Source of the DNA: a virus
IMG/VR virus record: IMGVR_UViG_3300045120_000218
Span: 1 to 32,921 of that record
Strand: one strand, 5' to 3'
Length of the DNA: 32,921 bases
The position numbers and the translations under genes were made by a program. Shown here piece after piece: positions 16,583 through 24,164 of this stretch. Position 1 is the first letter of the stretch. The number at the start of each line of letters is the position of its first letter. The notes below the pieces were generated by a model. It was not told the origin of the DNA, searched no databases, and saw only the letters and a program-made list of their open reading frames with translations.

Positions 16583-16634
16583 GTCTGTACTCCTTCTTCG
16601 TCAGTTCTTTGGGTGATCCGAGCCGGGGCTCAGA

Positions 16635-17240
16635 TCACATCTGCCAGCGGTCGAGGATGGCCTGGTCGGGGTCCTCGCCGTTGCCGTCGAACTGACCCAC
16701 GTGCCCGGCTTCGTTCGAGAGGTCGACCATGCCCTCCATCTGGGAGAGGAGGTCACGGACGATCTTCGAGGCGTTGATGTCCTCGGAGTCGGAGAACGAC
16801 AGGTCGATGACCATGTCGTCGGCCCGGTTCAGGATCGGCGCGGCCAGGTCGATCGCGGCTGCCGGGACACCCTTGGAGAGGTACCCGTCACGGGCCGTCT
16901 TCCACTCGGCTTCGGCGACCCGTCGCAGGGCCTCCTCCGCACGAGCAGTCGCGGAGTCCGCACGCTGGTTCGCGAGGTCGATCGCTTCGAGGGCCTGCTT
17001 GCTCATGTCTGCTCCTGCTCCGACCAGTTCGCCCTTGGCGTCCTCGTCCTCGGTGTTGTCGTCCTCGGTGTTGTCGTCGTCGGCGTCCGGGTCGTCGTCC
17101 TCAGGGTCACCATCGTAGTTGAGCGCGTCGGGCGCGTGCTCGGCAAGGAACGCGTCGAGTTCCTCGTCGGTCATCGCCTCGATGTCCGCGTCGCTGTACT
17201 CGCTGAGCGGCTTGTCCTTGGTCTCGGTCTGCTTCGCCAT
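16635..17240 (-). CDS. Possible nested scaffold protein from an internal start
   Basis: Within the protease gene an in-frame ATG at 17240 (residue 185, MAKQTETKDKPL) is preceded by AACGAGGAGTACGAGGAC, a strong ribosome site with GAGGAG nine bases upstream. Translation here would give about 201 residues consisting of the acidic and coiled-coil scaffold without the protease, as in lambda C/Nu3. The start sits exactly at the domain boundary, which argues against chance. Not proven; the purine-rich stretch also encodes acidic residues. Confidence 0.5.
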   Translation of the reverse strand: MAKQTETKDKPLSEYSDADIEAMTDEELDAFLAEHAPDALNYDGDPEDDDPDADDDNTEDDNTEDEDAKGELVGAGADMSKQALEAIDLANQRADSATARAEEALRRVAEAEWKTARDGYLSKGVPAAAIDLAAPILNRADDMVIDLSFSDSEDINASKIVRDLLSQMEGMVDLSNEAGHVGQFDGNGEDPDQAILDRWQM

Positions 17241-17792
17241 GTCCTCGTACTCCTCGTTGGATAGGTCCAGCACCTCGCCCTGCTCGGCGCTGAGATCAGT
17301 TGCTTGCCAACCCGACATGCCGCTGACCTGCGGGTCAAGTGTACCGAGAACGTGAATGATTCCTCGGGCCACGGTACTTCCGTCCGACCTCTGCACGCCC
17401 TCGCGGATACGAGCGCTCACACCGAGGTTCGGGTTCTCGATGACGGCCTTAGCCGCCTCCTTGCTCGCGAACACGATCTTGCCCCAGAGACCACGTTCGT
17501 TCTCCGGGCCGTCCTTGCGGACCTCCATCTTCTCGACCTTGCCGCGCCACCGCTCGGGGTCCATCGTGTGAGCGTTGTCCTTGTCGGCGAGCAGGAAGCC
17601 CACCTCGTCGACCGCCGTCGAGGTGGCGAGGTCGGTGAGGTACTTCTCGTCGAAGACGATCGAGGACCGCTCGCCGGACTTGGCGGTGTAGTCGATCTTC
17701 TTCATCGGGAGGATCTGCTTCCAGAACGCGAGCCCGTCCTTGGAGAGATCGACCGGGGCCGAGGCCACCGCCGGAGTGAGAATCGAGTTCAT
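16635..17792 (-). CDS. Prohead protease with C-terminal scaffold, Mu I-like, 385 residues
   Basis: Start ATG 17792, preceded by AAAGGGCTGAAG inside the previous gene's end; a frame to 17867 is an artefact. Residues 20-165 are the protease: candidate histidine near H75, serine nucleophile S126 in NPNLGVSARI, then H147 in IIHVLGTLDPQVSGMSGW, the typical actinophage capsid-maturation pattern. Residues 185-260 are very acidic (DDDPDADDDNTEDDNTEDED, coded by a short tandem DNA repeat at about 17045-17075). Residues 262-385 are helical, likely coiled-coil scaffold, including RADSATARAEEALRRVAEAE. It should scaffold the capsid and cleave itself out. Confidence 0.88.
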   Translation of the reverse strand: MNSILTPAVASAPVDLSKDGLAFWKQILPMKKIDYTAKSGERSSIVFDEKYLTDLATSTAVDEVGFLLADKDNAHTMDPERWRGKVEKMEVRKDGPENERGLWGKIVFASKEAAKAVIENPNLGVSARIREGVQRSDGSTVARGIIHVLGTLDPQVSGMSGWQATDLSAEQGEVLDLSNEEYEDMAKQTETKDKPLSEYSDADIEAMTDEELDAFLAEHAPDALNYDGDPEDDDPDADDDNTEDDNTEDEDAKGELVGAGADMSKQALEAIDLANQRADSATARAEEALRRVAEAEWKTARDGYLSKGVPAAAIDLAAPILNRADDMVIDLSFSDSEDINASKIVRDLLSQMEGMVDLSNEAGHVGQFDGNGEDPDQAILDRWQM

Positions 17793-17794
17793 CT

Positions 17795-19300
17795 TCAGCC
17801 CTTTCGGATCTTCTTCTTGACCCCGGCCAGGCCCATCAGGTTCGCCGGGGTGACCTCGGTGTTCCAACGGCCCGGCCCGTAGCCGACGGAGATCGCGCTG
17901 TGATCGTTGGAGCCGAACCCACCGCCGTCACGACGGTGAAGCGCCTTGGTCACCTTGACCTTGTGCTCCTTGGTGCCATCGAAGAAGGTGACCTCGTCGC
18001 CGACCTTCAGACTTCCGAGGAACGAGTGCGCCGCGGCGATGTCCTTGTGCTCGGGATACGACGTCGAGCCACCGCCGAACCGCGCCTTGGCCGCGAGGTG
18101 CTGCTTCGAGCCGGTGCCGTACATCTTCTCGGCGTTGTCGACGAGGTGCTGCTTGAACTCAGGTGAGTCCTTGCCGTGCATCTTGGCGATCATCGCCGTG
18201 TCGCCGATCGACTTCGCCCCCTCGGTCAATGGGGAGCGCCCGGTGCCGGTGGTGTAGCCGGGGTCAGTCTTCTTGATCTCGGCCTCGATCGCCATCCGCT
18301 TTGCGCGGGCGGCTTCGTGCTGTGCCGAGCCGTGACCGTGGATGTCGCGGGCCATGCCCTCGTCACTGAAAGCCTTCCTCAGAGCCGGGGACGTGGCCCG
18401 GTTGAACGCCGAGTCGAAGTCGGCCTTCCGCTCGGGGCTCGCCACCATCGGCTCCGAGGCCGGGGTGCCCGAGCGCCACGCCGTCTTCTCGGAGTTGTCC
18501 TTCGGAGCACCGTAGAGGTGCCGGTGCAGAGCGACCGCGGCCTTCTCGGCGCTGGTGTGCTGGGTCTCGCCGGACTTGGTCATCACGGTGTACTTCGAGC
18601 CGCTCGATGAGTGCGTTACCCGCACGTGCCCGCTGCCCAACGGGCCTTCGTGCACGGGGGTGTCGCGGGTGTAGTCACCGTGGCTGGAGGCGGCTGCCTC
18701 CTTGCGCGCTGAAACGACGTGCTCGCGGATCTTGCCCATGTGCTCGGCGGGGCTGGAGACCCCGCTGCCGCCCTTGGAGTGGTGGGCCTTCAGCGCGACC
18801 GCCGCAGCGTTCAGCGGAATCCAGCCGTGCTTCCACTTCGAGCCGTCTCGACCGAGGTCGATCTCGTTCGAGAGGCGAAGGTCCCGCATGTTCGCGCGGT
18901 TGGCCGTAGCGTGTGCCTGGACGGTCTCACGGGCGAGCCGAGTCTTGGCCTTGCGGCTCAGCCGACGGGCCTTCTTCGGCGCCGGGGCGACCGAAGGTGC
19001 CGAACGACGGGCCGGGTGCTGAGTGCTGCCGCTCCGGGCCCGCTTGGCGGCGCGCTGCTTGGCCGTCTTCGTCATGTGCGCGACCGCCGAGGCGCGGGAG
19101 GGCCACGAGTTGCCGTCGGGGGTGCGGAACGATCCGCCCTTCTCCGGCACGATCAGGTGCACGTGCACCTTGACGCCATCGACGATCAGCGGGTGCGGGC
19201 CGTTCTTCTTCCGCGGGTTGCGGGCGTTGCGGTTCGCGCCCTTGTGGTTCGCGTTCCACTCGTCCCACGAAAGATCGGTCTGTGCACTCATGGCCGACAT
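17795..19300 (-). CDS. Large basic head-operon protein with WKHG motif, 501 residues
   Basis: Not assigned to a known family. The start could be ATG 19300 or ATG 19291; ribosome sites are weak at both, so coupling to the preceding 59-residue gene is likely. It is rich in Lys, Arg, His and Ser. Residues 25-75 form a small domain (VDGVKVHVHLIVPEKGGSF), 80-125 a basic linker, and 145-175 contains WKHGWIPLNA, matching the N-terminus of the 600-residue neighbour. A C-terminal beta module (about 430-485, LKVGDEVTFFDGTKEHKVKV) looks SH3-like. Placement between MuF and protease and the basic charge suggest a DNA-associated internal head protein. Catalysis not evident. Confidence 0.78.
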   Translation of the reverse strand: MSAMSAQTDLSWDEWNANHKGANRNARNPRKKNGPHPLIVDGVKVHVHLIVPEKGGSFRTPDGNSWPSRASAVAHMTKTAKQRAAKRARSGSTQHPARRSAPSVAPAPKKARRLSRKAKTRLARETVQAHATANRANMRDLRLSNEIDLGRDGSKWKHGWIPLNAAAVALKAHHSKGGSGVSSPAEHMGKIREHVVSARKEAAASSHGDYTRDTPVHEGPLGSGHVRVTHSSSGSKYTVMTKSGETQHTSAEKAAVALHRHLYGAPKDNSEKTAWRSGTPASEPMVASPERKADFDSAFNRATSPALRKAFSDEGMARDIHGHGSAQHEAARAKRMAIEAEIKKTDPGYTTGTGRSPLTEGAKSIGDTAMIAKMHGKDSPEFKQHLVDNAEKMYGTGSKQHLAAKARFGGGSTSYPEHKDIAAAHSFLGSLKVGDEVTFFDGTKEHKVKVTKALHRRDGGGFGSNDHSAISVGYGPGRWNTEVTPANLMGLAGVKKKIRKG

Positions 19301-19301
19301 C

Positions 19302-19481
19302 CTAGCCGTTCCGCTTGACCTGGAACTTGGGTCCGGTGCTCGGCTTGCTCAGCGCCGACCAGTCGTACTGCCCGGGGTGGCGCCGGTCGAGTTCATCGCG
19401 GGCCTCCTTGCGACCCGCCACCGCGTCGGTGAGCAGGTCTGCGTCGTGCATGTCCGCGATCTTCACGTGGATCATCGTCAT
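19302..19481 (-). CDS. Small hypothetical protein, 59 residues
   Basis: ATG 19481 overlaps the 600-residue gene's stop by four bases (ATGA) and its TAG ends one base before the next ATG, so it is fitted between two genes. Begins MTMIHVKIADMHDADLLTDA and ends in a basic KFQVKRNG tail. The middle (RKEARDELDRRHPGQYDWSA) is helical and charged. A GAGAGGGCGG tract precedes the start. Function unknown; it may be a partner of the flanking basic proteins. Confidence 0.72.
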   Translation of the reverse strand: MTMIHVKIADMHDADLLTDAVAGRKEARDELDRRHPGQYDWSALSKPSTGPKFQVKRNG

Positions 19482-21280
19482 GGTGTGCCGCCCTCTCTGA
19501 AGAATCCGTACTTGGCGTCGTACTTGGCCGTCATCGCGTCGTGTGCCGCCCGCCGCTTCTTCGTCTCTTCGTCCTCGACCCGGCGCTTGTTCCTGGCAAG
19601 TTCGGTGGCGTGCCGGGTTGCCACTGCGTGTGTAAACGCTTCAGCGAACCCCTCGTGCGGGTTGCTCCGGGCGTAGCGCGCGCCGGGCACCAGACCGAGC
19701 CCACCGGAGGGCAGAACCTCGTGGTGGAAGTCCAGCGCGTCGTGATTGCGTCCGCCGATCCCGGTGTGGGCCTGCCGGTTGTCAATGACGTGGCCGATCT
19801 CGTGGATCAGTGTGCCGTGCGCCTGCGTCGGGAAGTCGACGTGACCGGCGGTGAAGTGCTCCTTGGTCGCTGCGCGCTGAGCCTCGGTCAACGGGTTGGT
19901 GTCGCGCATCGCGGAGTTCGGGCTCATGTGCACGTTCTGGGTGTCACCGTGCCGGACGTAGGCCAGTGTCTCGCTGCGCTTGGTGGCCCAGTTCCTGCCA
20001 CTGCTGTACTTCGCATCGACGTGGAAGGTGAGCGGGTTGTGGGCACCCATCCCCTTCGCATCGTGGACGTAGTTCTCCACGACGTCGGTCGTCACCCCGG
20101 CGAGTCGGTGGGCGATCTCGGTGTTCATCTTCTTCGCCGTGACGCCGTCGATCCGAACCTGGGTGCCGTTGTCGTGGATCAGATGCACCATGCCGGGCTC
20201 GGGCACGTAGTCCCGTAGCAGGCCCTTCCCAGCGGACAGGTCACCGTTCATTCCGTATGTGGCCTGGATCGCGGCAGTGCGTCCGTCGATCGCGGTGAAG
20301 CCGTGCACCTTCTCCTTGCCGAACAACTTGTGCGCAGCAGCGAGTGACTCGGCGGCGAGGGCCTCGTGGCGCTTGTCGAGTTCGGCCTGGATCTGGCTCG
20401 ACTCGATGCCGCCGATCTCACCGTCACGGTGTCGCGCGGTCGCCCGGAGGTCGGCGGGCGACTTGGTGCTGAGTCGTCGGAACGCAGGCTCAGGGCCGCC
20501 GGGGATCAGCGGGGTCTCGCGGCGGTACTCCTTGATCCACTGCGAGCCGCTGAAGCGGTAGCGGTACTCGTACCCCGGGGTGGAGGCGGCGTTGAGGACG
20601 TCGCCGGACTTCGGCGAGAGCAGCATGTCGTAGGGGTCGCGCTCGACCTTGGCCTTCGGCGGTTTCAGCGACCGCTTCTCCTTCAGGGCCTCCGCCTTGG
20701 CAAGCGACGCCTGACCCTTCGGGGTGAGCACGTACGTGGGGCGCGTCCACGTGCCGTTGTCCTGCGCCTCCCTCGACCACTTGACGTCGTGCGACAGAGC
20801 GATGTGCCCCCGGACGTGCAACGACTGGATCGTGCTGCCCGTGTCCGGGAGGGCGTAACGCTGGTTCTGGAACGTGGCGTTCGGGTTGGCAGCGTTGAAC
20901 TCCTTCAACGCCTTCAGGTACTCGTGCTGCCGAACCGTGATCGGCTCGGCCAGCGAGATGTCCACTTTCGGCGCCTGGGGAGCCGCTGGAGCGGCGGACT
21001 CGGGCTTGCGCTTCTCGACCGGGACGATGCTCAGCGGACGGGTCGCCGAGAGGCCACGGGAGTTGATCGTCTTGACGCCCTCGGGCTCGTGGATCGAGAC
21101 CTTGCCCGCCTCGATCAGCCGTTTCGCCGCGGCCTTCTTGCCGAACAGCGTCGCGGTGCGCGCGTCCAGCGGGATATAACCGTGCTTCCAGTGATACGAG
21201 GTGCCCGGGATGTGCCGGTGGCGCGCGTCGGCGGCGAGGTCAACGTCGGGCTGCTTCAGCCGGTATTTCTTCTCAGCCAT
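19478..21280 (-). CDS. Virion-associated protein with C-terminal zinc metallopeptidase, 600 residues
   Basis: ATG 21280 follows the upstream TAG directly. Residues 1-60 carry DVDLAADARHRHIPG and WKHGYIPLDA (31-40), the motif shared with the 501-residue protein. Residues 60-300 are basic, with Pro/Ala linkers and a winged-helix-like stretch (SLHVRGHIALSHDVKW; YVLTPKGQASLAKAEALK). Residues 300-600 hold a zincin: HEIGH at 493-497 (HExxH) and NPHEGFAEAF at 541-549 offering a downstream Glu ligand, a pattern of toxin-type and MuF-associated metallopeptidases. It may process head proteins or be ejected into the host to cut a target. The peptidase signature is seen; the role is inferred. Confidence 0.82.
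   Translation of the reverse strand: MAEKKYRLKQPDVDLAADARHRHIPGTSYHWKHGYIPLDARTATLFGKKAAAKRLIEAGKVSIHEPEGVKTINSRGLSATRPLSIVPVEKRKPESAAPAAPQAPKVDISLAEPITVRQHEYLKALKEFNAANPNATFQNQRYALPDTGSTIQSLHVRGHIALSHDVKWSREAQDNGTWTRPTYVLTPKGQASLAKAEALKEKRSLKPPKAKVERDPYDMLLSPKSGDVLNAASTPGYEYRYRFSGSQWIKEYRRETPLIPGGPEPAFRRLSTKSPADLRATARHRDGEIGGIESSQIQAELDKRHEALAAESLAAAHKLFGKEKVHGFTAIDGRTAAIQATYGMNGDLSAGKGLLRDYVPEPGMVHLIHDNGTQVRIDGVTAKKMNTEIAHRLAGVTTDVVENYVHDAKGMGAHNPLTFHVDAKYSSGRNWATKRSETLAYVRHGDTQNVHMSPNSAMRDTNPLTEAQRAATKEHFTAGHVDFPTQAHGTLIHEIGHVIDNRQAHTGIGGRNHDALDFHHEVLPSGGLGLVPGARYARSNPHEGFAEAFTHAVATRHATELARNKRRVEDEETKKRRAAHDAMTAKYDAKYGFFREGGTP
19629..19638 (+). repeat. Dispersed CGTGTAAACG word, copy 6 (9 of 10)
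   Basis: TGTGTAAACG, matching the nonamer core exactly. It falls inside the metallopeptidase domain (coding strand AFTH) immediately after the Glu ligand region. Confidence 0.45.
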
Positions 21281-21556
21281 CTAGAACATCTTCCTCTGCG
21301 CGATGCTCGCTGCCGCCCCGGCACGAGTCCTAGCACCTGCCTTGCCGTGGTCTCCCCAGCGTCCGGTCGCCGCGGCCTTCTTCAGCAGGCCACGGGCGAT
21401 CCTGATTGCGTCGCGCTTCGAGTGCCCCTTGCGGATCAGCGCGTGCGCGATCTCGCGCTCGTAGTCCGAGAGCCGCCGGGGGCCCTTGCCGAGCGGGGAC
21501 GCGTCACCGTGTCGCCCGTTGGGCGTGGTGGCGAGGTCGACCAGTCGGTAGAGCAT
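21281..21556 (-). CDS. Small basic protein, 91 residues
   Basis: Located between the small membrane protein and the 600-residue gene; its TAG is directly followed by that gene's ATG. Starts MLYRLVDLATTPNGRHGD. Residues 28-62 are helical and may form a helix-turn-helix (LSDYEREIAHALIRKGHSKR, then DAIRIARGLLKKAA); the tail (GRWGDHGKAGARTRAGAAAS) is Gly/Arg-rich. Small basic proteins of this kind often accompany capsid genes in actinophages; DNA binding is plausible but unproven. Confidence 0.75.
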   Translation of the reverse strand: MLYRLVDLATTPNGRHGDASPLGKGPRRLSDYEREIAHALIRKGHSKRDAIRIARGLLKKAAATGRWGDHGKAGARTRAGAAASIAQRKMF

Positions 21557-21568
21557 GGAGCAAGGGTA

Positions 21569-21754
21569 CTACCGAGGGCCCGGCGACCCCTTCGCGAGCG
21601 TGCGCCCGATCTCGCGGAGCACGAGCACGCTCACCTTCGCGGTGAAGACGAAGGTGATGATGACGACCTGCACGACGGCGCTGCACATCCAGATCAGCGC
21701 GACGAACGGCAGGGCCCACCAGGGGACGTTGACAACAGGCTTCATTCGACTCAT
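21569..21754 (-). CDS. Single-pass membrane protein in the head operon, 61 residues
   Basis: Starts MSRMKPVVNVPWWALPFVAL with a hydrophobic stretch from about residue 11 to 36, followed by FTAKVSVLVLREIGRTLAKG, an amphipathic basic end. The ATG at 21754 has GGGGG upstream and lies just after an intergenic copy of the dispersed word. An internal membrane protein between MuF and cargo-like genes is unusual; it may be an immunity, holin-like or DNA-ejection helper protein. Only the topology is visible. Confidence 0.72.
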   Translation of the reverse strand: MSRMKPVVNVPWWALPFVALIWMCSAVVQVVIITFVFTAKVSVLVLREIGRTLAKGSPGPR

Positions 21755-21764
21755 GCCCCCAGAC

Positions 21765-21782
21765 TGAGCGTTTACACGCTCA
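21765..21782. promoter_or_regulatory. Palindrome holding CGTTTACACG, copy 7, upstream of the membrane gene
   Basis: TGAGCG-TTTACA-CGCTCA: 6-bp perfect arms around a 6-base centre, including the dispersed decamer on the minus strand (21769-21778). It lies in the short gap between the MuF stop (21786) and the ATG at 21754. A TTGACA hexamer on the minus strand (21784-21789) abuts it, but no good -10 box follows. It looks like an operator or small hairpin; promoter activity is unproven. Confidence 0.5.
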
Positions 21783-21785
21783 ATG

Positions 21786-22556
21786 TCAAGCGCCGCGGAG
21801 TTTGAACTTCGGCCTCTGCCGCTGCTTCAGGATGACGACCTTGCGGACGGCGTCGTTGACCATCGCGGCTCCGCTGTGCGGCGGCCCGGTGTAGCACCCA
21901 CAGCGTGCGTGCACGGCGCCGGGGAGGCCGATGATCGTGCCGTCCTCGACCAGGAAATTGTTGCCGTTCGCGGCCTTGCACTCGACCTCGTTGTTGAGCA
22001 GCGGGTTCAGGTACCAGCCGACCAGCCGCTTGCCGTCGTCCTGAACCCACCCGAACGCCGCCGCGGCGTACTCGGCCTGCGCGGCGGCGTCGAGGCGCCC
22101 CTTGCGAGCCTCCTCGTGGGCGACGAAGAACCGGCGCTCGACGTCGACCGCCTGCTTCGGCGTGGAGCCCCGGTCGAGTTCGTGCTGCACGCGCTTGGCG
22201 GCGTTAGCAACGTAGGCGGCCCGGTAGAAGACTTCCCGGCGCTTCACCGCGGTGATCTGCCCGGTGTTCGGGACGCCGTACTTCACGAGCCGGGCGTTGG
22301 GGGTGTGGTTCGTGCCCCCGCCGAGCATCGAGAAGACGGCCTCGATCGCGGCTCGGTGGATACCGTAGACCGCCAGCAGCGAGACCAGCCCGGTGACGGC
22401 GGCGCCCACCGTGGTGGCAGCGATCAGCAGATCGGCGATCTGCCGCACCGTCTGGTCAGATTCGACCGGCGGCGGCTGGACGTGCTTCTCCTGCGGGCGC
22501 GGGGAAGTGCCGCCGGGGCCACCCCCGCGGACCCCGGCGACGGACTGGGTGGTCAC
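21786..22556 (-). CDS. MuF-like minor head protein, 256 residues
   Basis: GTG start at 22556 overlaps the portal stop by four bases (GTGA). The signature is at residues 175-225: GWYLNPLLNNEVECKAANGN followed by GLPGAVHARCGCYTGPP, the Cys/His-bearing end of the SPP1 gp7 / Mu gpF domain. N-terminal residues 35-80 are hydrophobic-helical (IADLLIAATTVGAAVTGLVS). Directly after the portal, the standard position; members bind DNA at the portal and may aid packaging or ejection. Unlike many MuF proteins it carries no fused toxin; the next large genes may supply that. Confidence 0.85.
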   Translation of the reverse strand: MTTQSVAGVRGGGPGGTSPRPQEKHVQPPPVESDQTVRQIADLLIAATTVGAAVTGLVSLLAVYGIHRAAIEAVFSMLGGGTNHTPNARLVKYGVPNTGQITAVKRREVFYRAAYVANAAKRVQHELDRGSTPKQAVDVERRFFVAHEEARKGRLDAAAQAEYAAAAFGWVQDDGKRLVGWYLNPLLNNEVECKAANGNNFLVEDGTIIGLPGAVHARCGCYTGPPHSGAAMVNDAVRKVVILKQRQRPKFKLRGA

Positions 22557-24154
22557 AGCGCCGCTGCGCCGTCTGTCTTGGCGTGCACGACGCGCTCGGC
22601 GTGCTTGGCGAGGGTGGCTTGCATGTCGTTTACACGCTTATTGTGGCCCTCGTGCAGTGCGCCGTCCTTGGCCGCGGCCTTCTTGGCGTCCTTGAGCACC
22701 TTCTTCGGCTGGAGCCCGGCGTCTACGGCTGCCTTCGCTGCTGCGACCGCTCCCGAGACGCCCGCCACAGCCTGACCGACAGGGCTGCCTCCTCCCGGAG
22801 ACTCAGCCAGAGCCTTCGCCTGGGCCTGCGCTGCGGCAGCATCGAACGACTTCTTGAACGCGTCACGAGTCTCCTCCGAATCCATGCCGAGGTACTTCGC
22901 CACCTGGCTTGCCAGCCCGGCGATGAACGAGGTCGGGACGGGCCCACCTGGGGGTGCGGCCATCGATGTCTTCAGCAGGTCGATCGCCGTCGACTTGTCA
23001 ATGTCGTTGAGCGGCTCGAAGTGCAGGTAGGGGACCGCGGCGTCGCGCCCGAAGTTCGCGTAGATCAGCGGCGCGAACAACTGCTGACGGGTCTGGTCCG
23101 CGATCTCCTTCGTCTTGGTTTCGAGGCTCTGGAGGAAGAAGTCTGAGGCGTTCTCCGACAGGGCGTAGGAGCCGGTGCCGTTGGCCGCCTGGGACGTCAG
23201 GTCGAGGAACCCGGCGAGGACGCTCTGCGTCGCGCACTGGTCGAGCCAGTCGACCACGGCCTTGAACTGCTCGCTGCCCTTGCCGGAGATGTCCATCGGC
23301 GTGATGTCCACCGAGTCCGGGCCTCCCGGCGCCGAGACAGGGAGCACGCCGGAATTCTTCAGCCGGGCGATCTCGCGCGCTACGCCCTTGGAGGTGTCGA
23401 GGTCGTTCGACTTCACCACGACGCGCGGCAGGGCAACGCTCTGGAGGAACTGGAACCAGAGGAGGAGGACCTTCTGCTTCGTCTTCCACGCCCAGTACGC
23501 GACCTCCATGTCCGAGGTGCCGTTCAGGGGGTCTCGGCGAGTGCCGTGCGTGTAAACGAACGCTCGGTTCACCGGGATCTGGATCGGCCACTTGCTGCCG
23601 TTCACCAGCCCGGCGCCGACGTAGTAGGGCTCCTGCTCGAACCCCATGAAGCGACCGTTCCGGGGGTCGCGCATCAGGCGGCAGGTGGTCTGGGGACGCC
23701 AGCAGACATCGGAGTAGATGTACTTGCCCTCGAACTGACCCGTGCCCTTGGCGAACACCTTCTCGAAGTACGCGCGCCGGTAGTAGAACGCCGAGGTCAT
23801 CAGGCCGAGGATCTGGTCGAGCGAGGTCGCGCACCCACCGGAGAGGTTGTCGGCCTCCCAGAACGCCTTGAGCCACTCGGCCTCCCCGGTGTCGCCCTTG
23901 GCGGGCTCAATGGAGTACTCAGCCGAGGAGATCGGGAGCGTGAGCACGTTCTCGATCTGCTTGGCTTTGTAGTCCTTCTTCAGCATCTCGTGCATGTCCC
24001 GGGCTTCCCAGTCCGAGTAGTCAGTGAGGTACTTGCCGTCCGGGGTCGTGCCGACGTTCCAGCGGTCGAACCAGCCGTAGGAGGTGCCATCCTCCTGGTT
24101 CAGAGCGGGCAGGTTGAAACCGTCTTCCTGCCGGATCGCCACTACCTTGCCCAC
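22553..24154 (-). CDS. Portal protein, about 533 residues
   Basis: Twelve-fold ring for DNA entry and exit. GTG 24154 is favoured because GCGAGGG lies just upstream; ATG 24187 (544 residues) would overlap the terminase by 23 bases and lacks a ribosome site. From the longer form, residues 60-440 give the portal core: LTLPISSAEYSIEPAKGD, AWKTKQKVLLLWFQFLQSVA, DISGKGSEQF and FAPLIYANFGRDAAVPYLHF, matching DUF935/Mu gp29-like portals. The C-terminal 100 residues are Ala/Lys-rich and helical and may reach the capsid interior. Gene order (terminase, portal, MuF) supports it strongly. Confidence 0.9.
   Translation of the reverse strand: MGKVVAIRQEDGFNLPALNQEDGTSYGWFDRWNVGTTPDGKYLTDYSDWEARDMHEMLKKDYKAKQIENVLTLPISSAEYSIEPAKGDTGEAEWLKAFWEADNLSGGCATSLDQILGLMTSAFYYRRAYFEKVFAKGTGQFEGKYIYSDVCWRPQTTCRLMRDPRNGRFMGFEQEPYYVGAGLVNGSKWPIQIPVNRAFVYTHGTRRDPLNGTSDMEVAYWAWKTKQKVLLLWFQFLQSVALPRVVVKSNDLDTSKGVAREIARLKNSGVLPVSAPGGPDSVDITPMDISGKGSEQFKAVVDWLDQCATQSVLAGFLDLTSQAANGTGSYALSENASDFFLQSLETKTKEIADQTRQQLFAPLIYANFGRDAAVPYLHFEPLNDIDKSTAIDLLKTSMAAPPGGPVPTSFIAGLASQVAKYLGMDSEETRDAFKKSFDAAAAQAQAKALAESPGGGSPVGQAVAGVSGAVAAAKAAVDAGLQPKKVLKDAKKAAAKDGALHEGHNKRVNDMQATLAKHAERVVHAKTDGAAAL
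22627..22636 (-). repeat. Dispersed CGTGTAAACG word, copy 8
   Basis: CGTTTACACG on plus, exact decamer on minus, inside the portal gene's C-terminal part; read as KRVND, so in coding sense it is in the opposite orientation to most copies. Confidence 0.5.
23549..23558 (+). repeat. Dispersed CGTGTAAACG word, copy 9
   Basis: Exact decamer in the portal core; coding strand reads VYTH, a different frame and orientation from copy 8 in the same gene. Confidence 0.5.
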
Positions 24155-24164
24155 AGAGCCCTCG

